Shown here piece by piece: positions 24,601-37,513 of a stretch of 64,000 bases of DNA (position 1 is the stretch's first letter; each line of letters starts with the position of its first letter). The notes beneath the pieces were generated by a model. That model saw nothing but the letters and a program-made list of their open reading frames with translations, was not told the DNA's origin and ran no database searches. The stretch spans positions 4,380,001 to 4,444,000 of the forward strand of contig CM034414.1 of NCBI GenBank assembly GCA_019925095.2, given 5' to 3'. The translations under genes were made by a program, and so were the position numbers. The DNA is from Dendrolimus kikuchii. Lineage: Eukaryota; Arthropoda; Insecta; Lepidoptera; Lasiocampidae.

Positions 24601-27600
24601 GTCGGGGATAATCTTATGGGTTCGCGTCACCGACATGCTCATGACTGGCGCATGCGCAGAGGCCGTGTGCTGTGCGCATTAGACGCTTTTTGGATAAGTG
24701 AAATGTCGTGCATTCGCGTCACCGACATCTGTAGCTATACAGCTGACGTATTGTGCAACATTACATACATACATACATACATACATAACTTCACGCCAGT
24801 TCCCTCGCGGGGTAGGCACGAACAACAGAGCGCCATTTAGGCTTATTCTTACACACCTCACTGGCTTCTATGACATTCATAACTCTTGTCATGCACACTC
24901 GTCTGTTCTTAAGGCTCCTGACATCACCCTCCGCTAGTACACGATCAATTTGATCATGGAATGTGTGTAGTGGCCTTCCACGACTTCTGCGTCCATCCAC
25001 TTTTGCATTGTATATATGTTTAGTCATTCTTTCCACATGCCCGAACCACCGGAGCATTCCTTTCCTTTCAGATCAACTCTCTCTCATACTTCGGTATTAG
25101 GAACGCGCTCCGCGAGCGTCACTCCGCAGATTTTGCGCAGTGCTCGCATCTCGACCGCGTTTACTCTACTTCCATGCTCTCTCTTCCATACCCAACTCTC
25201 GCTTCCATACGTGAGCGTAGGTACCAGCACCGCGTTGTGTATGGCGAGCTGGGCCTTCTGGCTGAGGTTCTTAGCGCCTAGAAGTTTACCTAACGCTCCA
25301 TTCAAACTATTCCCCAAATTCACTCTTTTTTTTATATCAGCGGTGTACCTTCCGTCCCTGCTAAAAGCACATCCAAGATATACAAACTCATTCACTTGCT
25401 CCAGCATAACATCATCGACCATTATCCTTGGCACTTTTTGGTAGGGGGAAATCGTATGGGTTCGCGTCACCGACATGCTCATGACTGGCGCATGGCGCTG
25501 GCGCGTTAGACGCTTTTTGAATGGGTGAAATCTCGTGTGTTCGCGACACCGACATGCTTATAGCAGTTGTAGGCGACACACACATACAATACATTATACA
25601 TACATACATACGGCCCATTCTTACACACCTCACATGCTTCTTTGACATTCATAACTCTTGTCATGCACACTCGTCTGTTCTTAAGCCTCCTGACATCACC
25701 CTCCGCTAGTACACGATCGATTTGATCGTGGAAGGTGTGTCGTGGCCTTCCACGACTTCTGCATCCATCCACTTTTGCATTGTATATCTGTTTAGTCATT
25801 ATTTCATCATGCATTCTTTCCACATGCCCGAACCACCGGAGCATTCCGGATCAAATACACAATACATTATATATTTTACTTATATGTATTTTACATACAT
25901 ACATACATACATAACTTCACGCCAGTTCCCTTGCGGGGTAGGCACGAACAACAGAGTGCCATTTAGGCTTATTCTTACACACCTCACTTGCCTCTTTGAC
26001 ATTCATAACTCTTGTCATGCACACTCGTCTGTTCTTAAGCCTCCTGACATCACCCTCCGCTAGTACACGATCGATTTGATCGTGGAAGGTGTGTCGTGGC
26101 CTTCCACGACTTCTGCATCCATCCACTTTTGCATTGTATATCTGTTTAGTCATTATTTCATCATGCATTCTTTCCACATGCCCGAACCACCGGAGCATTC
26201 CGGATCAAATACACAATACATTATATATTTTACTTATATGTATTTTACATACATACATACATACATAACTTCACGCCAGTTCCCTTGCGGGGTAGGCACG
26301 AACAACAGAGTGCCATTTAGGCTTATTCTTACACACCTCACTTGCCTCTTTGACATTCATAACTCTTGTCATGCAAGCTCGTCTGTTCTTAAGGCTTCTG
26401 ACATCACCTTCTGCTAGTACACGATCAATTTGATCAGGGAAGGTGTGTCGTGGCCTTCCACGACTTCTGCATCCATCCACTTTTGCATTGTATATCTGTT
26501 TAGTCATTATTTCATCATGCATTCTTTCCACATGCCCGAACCACCGGAGCATTCCGGATCAAATACACAATACATTATATATTTTACTTATATGTATTTT
26601 ACATACATACATACATACATAACTTCACGCCAGTTCCCTTGCGGGGTAGGCACGAACAACAGAGTGCCATTTAGGCTTATTCTTACACACCTCACTTGCC
26701 TCTTTGACATTCATAACTCTTGTCATGCAAGCTCGTCTGTTCTTAAGGCTCCTGACATCACCTTCTGCTAGTACACGATCAATTGTACATGTTTTTTTTT
26801 TTTTTTTTTTTTTTATTGCGGGAGTTCAGCAGACAGGCAGACGGCCCACTTGATGGAAAGCGGTTACCATCGCCTATGGACATTTGCAACACCAAAGGTG
26901 CTACAAATGCGCTGCTGCTCTCTTAAAGGAGACTGGAACCTGGTCACTAATGCCGGAACACAACACAAGGTTGTTATGGCGGCATACTCTAGACCAGGGG
27001 TGGTCGCCATCCAGTCGAGCAAATGCCCTACCACCTGGCTGTGGGTTGTTTCGTCGCCTCTTACGACAGGCCGCCTGGCCGCAGGAAATTGTATTCTTTC
27101 TCCGTTCCTGCACGGAAATATGTATTTTATTAACATTAATAAAACTATGACGTTACTTTTTAAGCGCGGCTTATTATGTGTCACTAGTCGCGCTATTTAC
27201 GGCGAAATATTTGTTATATGGGATTAAAATAAGGGCAACACGACGGGGTGCGCCACACGGTGCTATTGGCTCAATTGGGAAATCAGTGTCACGCGAGTCC
27301 CCGTTCGAAGTAAGCGCAAACGCCTTAATTGTTTTCCAACTCCGTGTACACACCCCCGAAGCCTGGCAGCCATATTTTTTCGGTGTTTTATTTAAGTACT
27401 ACCAGCATCCCCTACAGCAGTATATCTGTAGAGCTATACAGCTGACGTATTGTGCAACATTAGCGCTGTGTATATCTTATAAGTGAAATTGAATGAATTT
27501 AGTGAAAAGTTCAATGTGTATATACTGTGCATTGTTGAAATAGTGTTTCAATTCAAACATTATGAAATTTCAAATTTTAATACTAAAAGCTCTAAGTTTT

Positions 27601-30600
27601 TTTTTATTGTAGGAGATCAGCAGACAGGCAGACGGCCCACTTGATGGAAAGCGGTTACAATCGCCTATGGACATTTGCAACAGCAAATGCGCTGCTGCTC
27701 TCTTAAGGGAAACTGAAACCTGGTCACTAATGCCGGAACAAAACTCAAGGTTGTTATGGCGACATACTTTAGACCAGGGGTGGTAGCCATTCAGTCGGGC
27801 AAATGCCCTACCACCTGGCTGTGGGTTGTTAAGTCGCCTCTCACGACATACCGCCCTAAGTTTTCACTTCTGTCGGCAGTCTCTATAACTGTCAACTTTT
27901 TTTTTTTTAAATTTCTGACAGGAACTGAAAGGTGACGTTGCGCTGTGCAGATTTATTCTTTAAAAACGTGTACAATTATTCTAAACTGAACAAGAATTGT
28001 ATGATATTGATAGTTTTTGAGTGGTAATTATGTGTTTTTGTTAGTATATCCGTGCAGGGAACTGGCGTGAAGAATATGTATGTCCTGCGTTGTACCATCC
28101 TGTTTCATTACCAGGCGATTTAGCAATAAACAATTACAGGTGGTAAGGGCCTCTATCATTACTCATTTATAGTTCTCTATCTATAGTTCATATTGATAGC
28201 TAATGTGTTCAGCAATAAATTAAATATAATATTGTACTAGTTGTGCATTGGGAACGCACAGCTCATTCGCTGCAGCAACCAGTTTTTGTGAATACTTGTA
28301 TCGGACGTCGATCGCCCAACGCGCGGCTAGCACGGGCAGTCGGAATTCATACGACACGCGCAAGACCCGCGTCGCTTGCCGTTCGATCACCTCGATCATC
28401 ATCATACATTTGTCATTCAATTATTTAAGATATAGTGTACAACATTATTTAATAAATAAGTTAATAAACCTATAACTGGTGACCCCCAAAAAGGATACGA
28501 AATTTTTAAAATGAGTGATAGCAGTGATTCGGTAAAAACCGCGGACGCTCATGTCACCACGCGGCGCCCGCGCAAAGCGCGCGTTTCCACTGACCGCGAC
28601 GATAATATCGTACAAAAATTCAAGATTAAAGTGCCACCGTTCTCGCCTGAGGATCCGGAGTTGTGGTTCGCTCTAGTGGAAGGTCAGTTCGAAAGTCATG
28701 ACATCACCGATGACCACATAAAATTCACAAACGTCACAACCAATTTAGATTTACAATATGCAAAATCTGTAAAGGACATCATTATAAACCCTCCGCAAAG
28801 AAACCGATATGAGAGGATTAAGACGGAGCTGATAAAGCGACTGTCTGCTTCTCATGAAAAGAAAGTTAAGCAGTTGCTAACGCATGAAGAGCTCGGGGAT
28901 AGAAAGCCTTCTCAATTTCTCCGACACCTTCAAGACCTAGCCGGACCTTCAGTGCCTGACGATTTTCTGAGGTCAATATGGAGTAACCGGCTCCCACACA
29001 ACATCCAAACGGTGCTAGCATCACAACCCACCCATTCTTTGGAGCAGCTAGCTGACCTTGCAGACCGCATACAGGAACTAGCATCCCCATGCACCGTCGC
29101 CACTACGTCCAGCAGCGGATATGGATCCCACCAGTCAAAGGAGATTGCAGAACTGAAGGATATGGTGCAGCGCCTCACCCTAAAACTGGAAGAGCATACC
29201 CGAGGTGCTTGCTGTTCCACTGACCGTACAAGACCTCGCGAACGTCGTCGTAGATCTTCTTCACGGCAACGAAATCGTTCGAGGTCCAGCTACAAGAAAT
29301 ATCCCATATGCTGGTACCATGCTAAGTTTGGAAATCTAGCTCACAACTGCGTTAAGCCTTGCGATTACTCCTCTCCTAGGGCGGAAAACACCTCGGGCAG
29401 TCGCTAATGGCGACTGAGGACTGTCCAACCGCATCAAGTCGCCTTTTTGTCACCGACCGCAGTACGAAAGTCCAGTACCTGGTAGACACTGGCAGTGATC
29501 TATGCGTCTACCCCCTTTCTACGCTTCGGGAACGACGGCCCAAAACAGACTTCCAGCTGTCCGCTGCTAATGGATCAGTTATAGAAACATACGGCTTCAT
29601 TGAGCTTAGCTTAAACTTAGGCTTAAGACGTAATTTTGTATGGCGATTTACCGTAGCTAATGTTACTAAGCCAATAATAGGCGTTGACTTTCTTTGCCAT
29701 TATAATTTAATTGTAGATTGCCGCAATCAACGCCTCATAGATAATGTAACTAGCTTATCTGCTTGTGCTTCACCCGCTAAAGCTAATATATTTTCTGTTA
29801 AGGTTCCGGCAGGCGACACGCGTTTCCACAGTATTTTGAGTAAGTTTCCCGAGATTACACGCCCTTCAGGCACATCGGCGTTTCCAATTCACAACACAGT
29901 ACATTACATTAGAACTACATCTGGTCCTCCTATATCTTGTACTCCTCGCAGACTGGCACCTGATAAATTAAAAATTGCCAAACAGGAATTTGAGCTCATG
30001 CTAAATAATGGCACGGCACGTCCTTCTGACAGCCCCTGGGCTTCCCCCTTACACTTAGCGCCTAAAAAGGATAACGGCTGGCGCCCTTGCGGCGATTACC
30101 GAATGCTGAACTCGCGGACTATACCAGACAGTTATCCAATTAGACACATCCAGGACTTCTCCCATAATATAGCTGGTTGTCAAGTTTTTAGTACCATAGA
30201 CCTGGTTAAAGCCTACAACCAAATTCCAGTATTCGAGGACGACATTAAAAAGACTGCCATTACCACGCCATTTGGCTTGTTTGAGTTCCCCAGCATGACC
30301 TTCGGTTTGAGGAACGCAAGCCAAACATTTCAGAGGTTTGTAGACGAGATGACGCGAGGTCTCGACTTCGTATATCCGTACTGTGACGATTTTTTGGTCT
30401 TCTCAAAAGACCAGACACTTCACGAAGCACATCTTCACCAACTTTTCAGTCGCATGAAGGAATATGGAGTTCTTGTCAACACCTCTAAGTGCGTTTTTGG
30501 GGCCTCCGAAGTCTCATTTCTAGGTTACCAAATCTCCGCATCTGGCACCAAACCCCTGGATTCCAAGGTCGAGGCCATAAGAGAATTTCCAGTTCCCAGG

Positions 30601-33600
30601 ACAGTCAGACAACTCAGACGATTTCTAGGATTGCTCAATTTTTATAGAAAATTTTTACCGCACTCAGCTGCAACACAAGTACCTCTAAACGCTCTTCTTT
30701 CTGGCTCTGTTAAGCCATCTCAGCCGGTTGACATAACCGGTGAAGCACTTTTGGCCTTCAACAAGTGCAAAGAAAGCCTCGCTAATGCTGCATTACTGGC
30801 ACACCCAGATTGTCAAGCCGATCTCGCTCTAGTAACGGATGCGTCCGACCTGGCAATGGGTGCAGTTCTGCAGCAACATAAAGACCATATGTGGCAACCT
30901 CTGGCGTTCTTCTCGCGAAAGTTGAGTCCCTCCCAACAGAAATACTCACCCTACGACCGCGAGCTTTTAGCCATTTACGAAAGCATCAAATACTTTCGAC
31001 ACATGCTAGAAGCAAGACACTTCGTGGTTTATACCGACCACAAGCCGCTCATGTACGCTTTCAGCGAAAGGAAAGCTAATTGCTCGCCTCGACAGTTTCG
31101 ACATCTCGACTACATCTCGCAATTTACGACCGATATTAGACATATTAAGGGAAAGGACAATATCGTCGCTGACCCACTGTCACGTATGGATGAGCTGCAG
31201 ATGCCAGTTGATTTGGACATTCTAGCTTCATCGCAAGCCTCTGATGACGAGTTGGCTCAGCTTTTGGGAGAGGAATCTTCACTACGCCTTAAGAAATTGA
31301 GAATTCCTGACTCTCAAACAGAACTTTATTGTGACATTAGCACTTCTACCCCTAGGCCTTTTGTCACAAAGCCCCTTCGGAGACAACTCTTCAACAGTCT
31401 CCATAGCCTCAGTCATCCAGGAGCCAATGCAACGGCTAAACTAGTTGCCGAACGATTTGTTTGGCCTGGCATCCGCAAGGATTGTCGAGAGTGGACCCGT
31501 CAATGTTTAGCTTGCCAACGCACCAAGGTTCATCGCCACGTGTCTTCTCCATTGGGCACGTTCGATCTTCCTTGCGCTCGGTTTGCATTCATTCACGTGG
31601 ACATTATAGGGCCACTACCTGTTTCACAGGACTATCGATACTGCTTAACAGCGGTGGATCGTTTCACTCGGTGGCCGGAAGTTACACCAATGGTAAACAT
31701 CACAGCCGAAACGGTTGGGAAGGCAATAATATCGTGGATATCCAGGTTTGGATGTCCAGCGGATATTGTCACCGATCGCGGTCGACAGTTTGAATCGTCA
31801 CTTTTCCAATATCTTGGAAAAATGATTGGATTCAAACACCGCAAAACTACCGCGTATCACCCAGCCTGTAACGGGCTAGTGGAACGATTCCACCGCCAGT
31901 TGAAAGCAGCTATAATGTGTCACGCCAATAACAATTGGGTTGACACTTTACCCTTAGTGATGTTAGGCATTAGAAGTGCATTCAAGGATGATCTAAAGTC
32001 CTCATCAGCAGAACTGGTTTATGGAGAGCCATTACGTTTACCTGGTGAATTTTTCCAGGCCACGACTCCTAACAGTACCGACATATCGGACTTCACCACT
32101 CGCTTGGGCCACTTTATATCTAAAATACGACCGGTACCAGCTGCACGGCACAAAAAAGACAAAATATTTATTTTTAAAGATCTGTGTACATCTAGTCACG
32201 TATATTTGAGGGTTGATGCGTTACGTGGCGCTTTACAGCCTCCCTATTCTGGTCCCTATAAAGTGCTTGAGAGAAGTGATAAAACCTTTAAAATTGAAAT
32301 CAAAGGGAAAAGTGTCACGGTGTCCATAGACCGCTTAAAACCAGCCTATACACTAAGTGACCCATCCACTGATCCCCTTTGCACTACCACTCCAACCTTG
32401 AAATCCCATCTCAGTCACACGCCTGTTTCTACTTTTTCAGAGCAGAATGCCCCGACTCAGACAGACGTCAGACAAACGCGTTCAGGTCGCAAGGTTCATT
32501 TTCCTAATTATTATCGCCCGTAGTGACGGTCTCAGGGGGGGAGTGATGTAGCCTATCTATTATTTATTTATAGTTCTCTATCTATAGTTCATATTGATAG
32601 CTAATGTGTTCAGCAATAAATTAAATATAATATTGTACTAGTTGTGCATTGGGAACGCACAGCTCATTCGCTGCAGCAACCAGTTTTTGTGAATACTTGT
32701 ATCGGACGTCGATCGCCCAACGCGCGGCTAGCACGGGCAGTCGGAATTCATACGACACGCGCAAGACCCGCGTCGCTTGCCGTTCGATCACCTCGATCAT
32801 CATCATACATTTGTCATTCAATTATTTAAGATATAGTGTACAACATTATTTAATAAATAAGTTAATAAACCTACAAAAACCGCTTGAAACCGGTTTATTC
32901 ATCAAAATCTATTTAACGAACTTTTGTTACCAAAAACCGGTTGATTAAGGTTAAATTTATAATAGAACCGTAAAGAAAAGTTTTTATGTGCTTAACCTAT
33001 AACTGGTTTGACTTATTTTTCCAATTTTCAAGCCCTGAGAAAACAGATACACGCATTGTATCATTGCATGCCAGTAGGCTAATAAAGATTCGTTTATATC
33101 TATTTAGAGATTGAGAGTGTCAAACACGTGCCGTGACAGACAAAATAATACCATTATAAGCACTACAACAGCTTGGAACCGGTCGAAAGTTACCGCTTTT
33201 TAAAAGTCATAATCGGTTTTTTTAATAAAAGTTAAAGTGTTACATAAACTTCTTTTAACCGGTTTATTTCGCGAGAATTATTTTGTCTATATGACAATTG
33301 TGCTAATATAAATGTGTTTGTGTGCGAATGAAAACATGGTGTATCTTATGCCTGCACTTTGAAGACCACTTTGAAGACGTGAGGCAAAAACCTTTCGAAA
33401 CCGGTTTATACAAAATCCATTTCGTAAACTTTTTTACCAAAAACTGTTTGACTGAGTTTAAAGTTAGAACAGAACCGAAACGAAGTTTCTATGTACTTAG
33501 GTTATTCCGGTTCAATGTTTTGTTCGGTTTTTTAATTTGACTTTTATAATACCCGAAAACTCGATACGTTGGTGTGATAGATCTTTGAAACAATCTGATT

Positions 33601-36600
33601 TTATATTTATTTCAAAATTAAAAGATAAACTCTTACTTAATTCCGGAGTTTTGTTCCCGTTCATGGAGCTGAATCCGTTCGCCAATGTGAGGGAGGATAG
33701 CTGCTTCTCCAGTTCGGGGGGTACTTTGAACTCTGTGATATCTGATAGATTATTGCGAGCCAGATATGAATTTAGATCGTCCTTGTAAGTTATTTTTGAT
33801 AGCTCCTGAAAGAAGAAATTGTGAGTTTACCATTTTTGTTTTCAAACCAAATCAATATTTATTTATTTGTCATGAGAACATAAATTTTTAAATTAAATTG
33901 TATTGCCTAAGCAGGTCGAATAGACAAATAGTTCTGGACAGGACAATGTTTATCGGGCTGACTAGTTAAAAAATAAAAATATAATAAATAATATTACCTG
34001 TAAACGACTTTTGTACGCGGTCATCTGTAGTTCAAGCTTCTTATTTTGTAGTGACATTTTCTGCATTTCGATGTACTTGCCGTTATCATTTAAGAATCGC
34101 CTGAAATAGAAAACAAAAAACTTCAACGGACAAGTGGAAAAACGAATGGCAACGGATAAGTGGCAAAACGAATCGCAATACAATTTTAACTTGATGTATT
34201 ACGGGCAGATTGTTAATGTACTTGTCCAATTTGAAAACCTGCCCGTAAATCTTCATGTTAAAATTTTGTTGCGATTCGTTTTGCCACTTGTCCGTTGAAG
34301 TTTCACCTCTACTGTGTCCCAGCACACATTTCGATTTTTCGCAGGTTTATTGCAAATTATAATTTGGCTGGGTTAGGTACATTGTAATGAATGCATTTTC
34401 TATTTAAACATATTTCATTTTATCAAACAAAAAGACTGCATTCCGAAACCAAAAACGCATCCATAGTCTACTCTAAAATTATGCCTTAGATCCCTCTCCC
34501 CCCCGTCTATATAGAAGTTTCACTTCAATAATTTTGTTAAAATTACGACAATTCAGCGGGCGCATAACTTCAAAACGTAGCCATGCGGTACAGCATGTTA
34601 TCAGTCGCAATCAAATACATGTTGATGAGAAAGGAATGCTCACGGAATAAACCGGTTAATTCAGGTTTACGTAACACCCTTTTTAAGATTTACACTCCGA
34701 AAGAAACAGTTGACTAAAACCGGTTACAGCAGATTAAATTTTAATATTTTGATGGCTTCTGTGGTTGAGCAGGCTATGTATTAGCATGCCGAACTCGCTG
34801 GAATGCAGAGGCTCCGGGTTCGATTCCCGGCATGGTAAATTTCGGAAAAGAACTTTCTGTTATTTGCTATGGTCTGGGTGTCTGGGATCGGTCCCAGAGT
34901 GGTCCGTTGTATATTACCCATAACACAAGCGTAAATTGCTTAGCTTGGGGATATATAATGTGTGTGTTTTTCTGCCGATTATTAATATGATGTTATCAAA
35001 GCAAAGCTTGGAACCGGTTTCAATCGGTTATAACCGGTTTTAGTCAACTATTTCGTTCGGAGTGTAAACCTAAAAGAGAGTGTTGTTATTATATAACGCT
35101 GAATTAACAAGTTTATTCCACGAGAAGAGGCTGCGCATTGAAGGTGTGCGGCAAAAAACAGTTTTAAGTTTGAAACCGGTATATTCAAATAAGTATGATT
35201 GAGTTTAAAGTAAAACCGAAAAGAAAAGGTCCTATGTACTTAGCTTATAACCGGTTCGACTTTTTCTACCGGTTTTCAAGCCTTGTTTACCAAAACTCAC
35301 CTGTAAGCCAAATCAAACGCCTGACCAATGGTAAGCGTAATCTCGGAAGCAAGCTTCGTGGAAATGAACACGAAACATTCGTGCTTCTCGGGACCATCAT
35401 GATTCACTCCGTTCACAGGGGTCGCTGACTTCGCAATAAAGGAGAAGTATTTCTTGGCACCCTTGTCATCTGCGCAGTATGATATTCTGTGCAACGGGAA
35501 CTGGTACATTATGTTGTTTGATCTTGGTTCCTGGAAAGAAATGAGAACAGAATTTTAGTGGGCTAGAATTTTTGGTACTTCGAGCCGGATTTCTTTGAAG
35601 TAGTATAATAGATTTTGTTGCGTAAGCCAGGGATTCCCAAAGTGGTCGATATCAACCCTCTGGGGTCGAAATTTCCCAGGGGTCGTTTCGTTTCATCGTT
35701 GCCCACTATTCAGTCGTCGTGATCCGGAAGACAAAAATGTCAAGTGTCTAATTATTAGAACTAGGCATGGCGCTAAAGAGTTTGTTGCGCCGCTTCTTCT
35801 CTTCAAGCCACATCATGTTACGAAGCGGTGGTAAATTAAATTAGGCTCCCATAGAATAAACAATAACCATAAACAAAGATTAATATTAAATAATTAAAAG
35901 ACCATTTTGGTAAGCTAAATAATAATTTTAACATAACTCATTGAAACTTGACATCTTTGTCTTCTGTCATCACGGGTACTGATAAGTGGCCGAAACGTCG
36001 GAATGAAAGTCAAATAAAATTAAAACCGTTTACAGTTAGTCTTAATTAGATAGATACTAATCATAGTATCTATCTATCTAGATAGTACAATTATATGATG
36101 TATATGATATATAATAAAATGACCATATTGAATAATGACATTAATTGTACAGTATTATATATAGATAATAAAAAGTGTCTTAATTGACTTATCTGACAGC
36201 CACCCTATTGTCAATACTTACTTACGACTTACTTACGATAAAGAGTATGACTATGAAATACTTTGTATCCCAAAAAGGGACTAAGTTTATGCGAATGAAG
36301 TCGCGTACAAAGCTCTAGTTATACATTAAAATCGTCGACTACCTTCATTCTACTTTTCAACCACAATAATCGAATAGTACCCTAGGAACCAATAATTTTC
36401 CCATTGACTGCGCTCCCTTGCGGTGGGTTGTGTTCGTTCGTGCGAACTCGTGCGTTTCCGCCACTTTCACGTCACGGTGCGCGCGCGCAAGGTCACGATT
36501 GAGCGAAATGAATCGGGATGGTTGTTGTCACCATTTGTAAAGTGTCATCAAGTTATTATAATTTATGGAGGTTGCAGATACCTCCGGGTCGTCAGTCGGA

Positions 36601-37203
36601 GATAAAGGAAAATCCAGTGAATAAGCGATGCTTATTAAGCAGAAGAATTAGATGGCCTCTGTGGTTGAGCGAGCTAATTATTTGCCGGCGTACCTTACTG
36701 CAGAGGCTCCGGGTGCGATTCCTGGTATGGTATGTTTCTATATTTTATAAATGTAACATTTATTAAAATGTTGGCAGTATTGTTTCTTGTATTCCTCTGC
36801 CAGCAAAAGTCGAATTTAAGGTGACGAACATTCTTATTCCGCGACTTTACATCGGAAGGAATTATTCTTTGTGCTAAACTATACAAGGAGTGAATCTCAA
36901 ATGTTCGCAGCAAGTCAATTTGCACATAGCCCGACCTTGTAGCGACCTCTAGTGTACATTGTTTGTCTATTTAATTTTTAACAAGCGTCCGAATCCTTTG
37001 TTAATTTTAAACGCTCACTTAACCAGTTATATTGCTTACAGAGAATACTACTCTATTGGAAAAATAATTGAATACATCACTTATAATGTGGCATGTTTGT
37101 AAAAGTATGCAGAGCATTATAGTATTATTCTCTTTGCGAATTTGGCCACACGGCCCAGCTTATGGAAGGGGTGACCGTCACCTATAGACGTTTGTAACAT
37201 ACA

Positions 37204-37234
<31 letters not shown>

Positions 37235-37454
37235 ATCTTAATATATATAAATCTCGTGTCACAATGTTTGTCCTCAATGGACTCCTAAACTACTTGACCG
37301 ATTTCAATCAAATTTGCACACCGTGTGCAGTTTGATCCGACTTGAAAGATAGGATAGGTTACATTTGGACCCGGTAGGTGGCGCTGCAATCGGGTTCTAA
37401 ATTTTTATTTCTTCAGGGCAGAACAACGTCTGCCGGGACATAGAGTATATATAT

Positions 37455-37513
<59 letters not shown>

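Larger units (their letters stand above)
28141..32875 (+). mobile_element. Ty3/gypsy LTR retrotransposon, CsRn1/Kabuki clade, nearly intact
   Basis: Order: LTR, primer-binding site, gag, pol, polypurine tract, LTR; no env. The primer site TGGTGACCCC fits the 3' end of tRNA-Trp, and Gag has the unusual CHCC finger; both are hallmarks of the CsRn1 clade, to which Bombyx Kabuki belongs. Near-identical LTRs and two open ORFs point to a recent insertion. It lies in ced-6 intron 5 on the opposite strand to that gene. Confidence 0.9.
32876..35290. repeat. dispersed AACCGGTT-rich repeat units
   Basis: Diverged units of about 150 bp at about 32876-33040, 33385-33545 and 35155-35285 share GAAACCGGTTTAT, AAACCGAAA..AAG and TATGT.CTTA, with AACCGGTT palindromes throughout. 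They flank ced-6 exons 3-5. Confidence 0.6.

Noticed and set aside
25722..26771. Three repeated 113-codon plus-strand frames
   Set aside because: They are antisense shadows of the RTE-derived tandem units.
28220..28428. Open frames repeated identically at 32621-32829
   Set aside because: They lie within the two LTRs and are open by chance.
29407..32523. Possible retrovirus-like element with env
   Set aside because: Only about 20 bp separate the pol stop from the 3' LTR; there is no room for env.
34800..34830. tRNA gene suggested by the GGGTTCGATTCCCGG box
   Set aside because: It recurs with the same body and tail at 36.7 and 62.0 kb and cannot fold as a whole cloverleaf, so it is a SINE head.
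36038..36085. TAGATAGATACTA/TAGTATCTATCTA inverted repeat
   Set aside because: Short and built on a simple GATA repeat; not notable beyond that.
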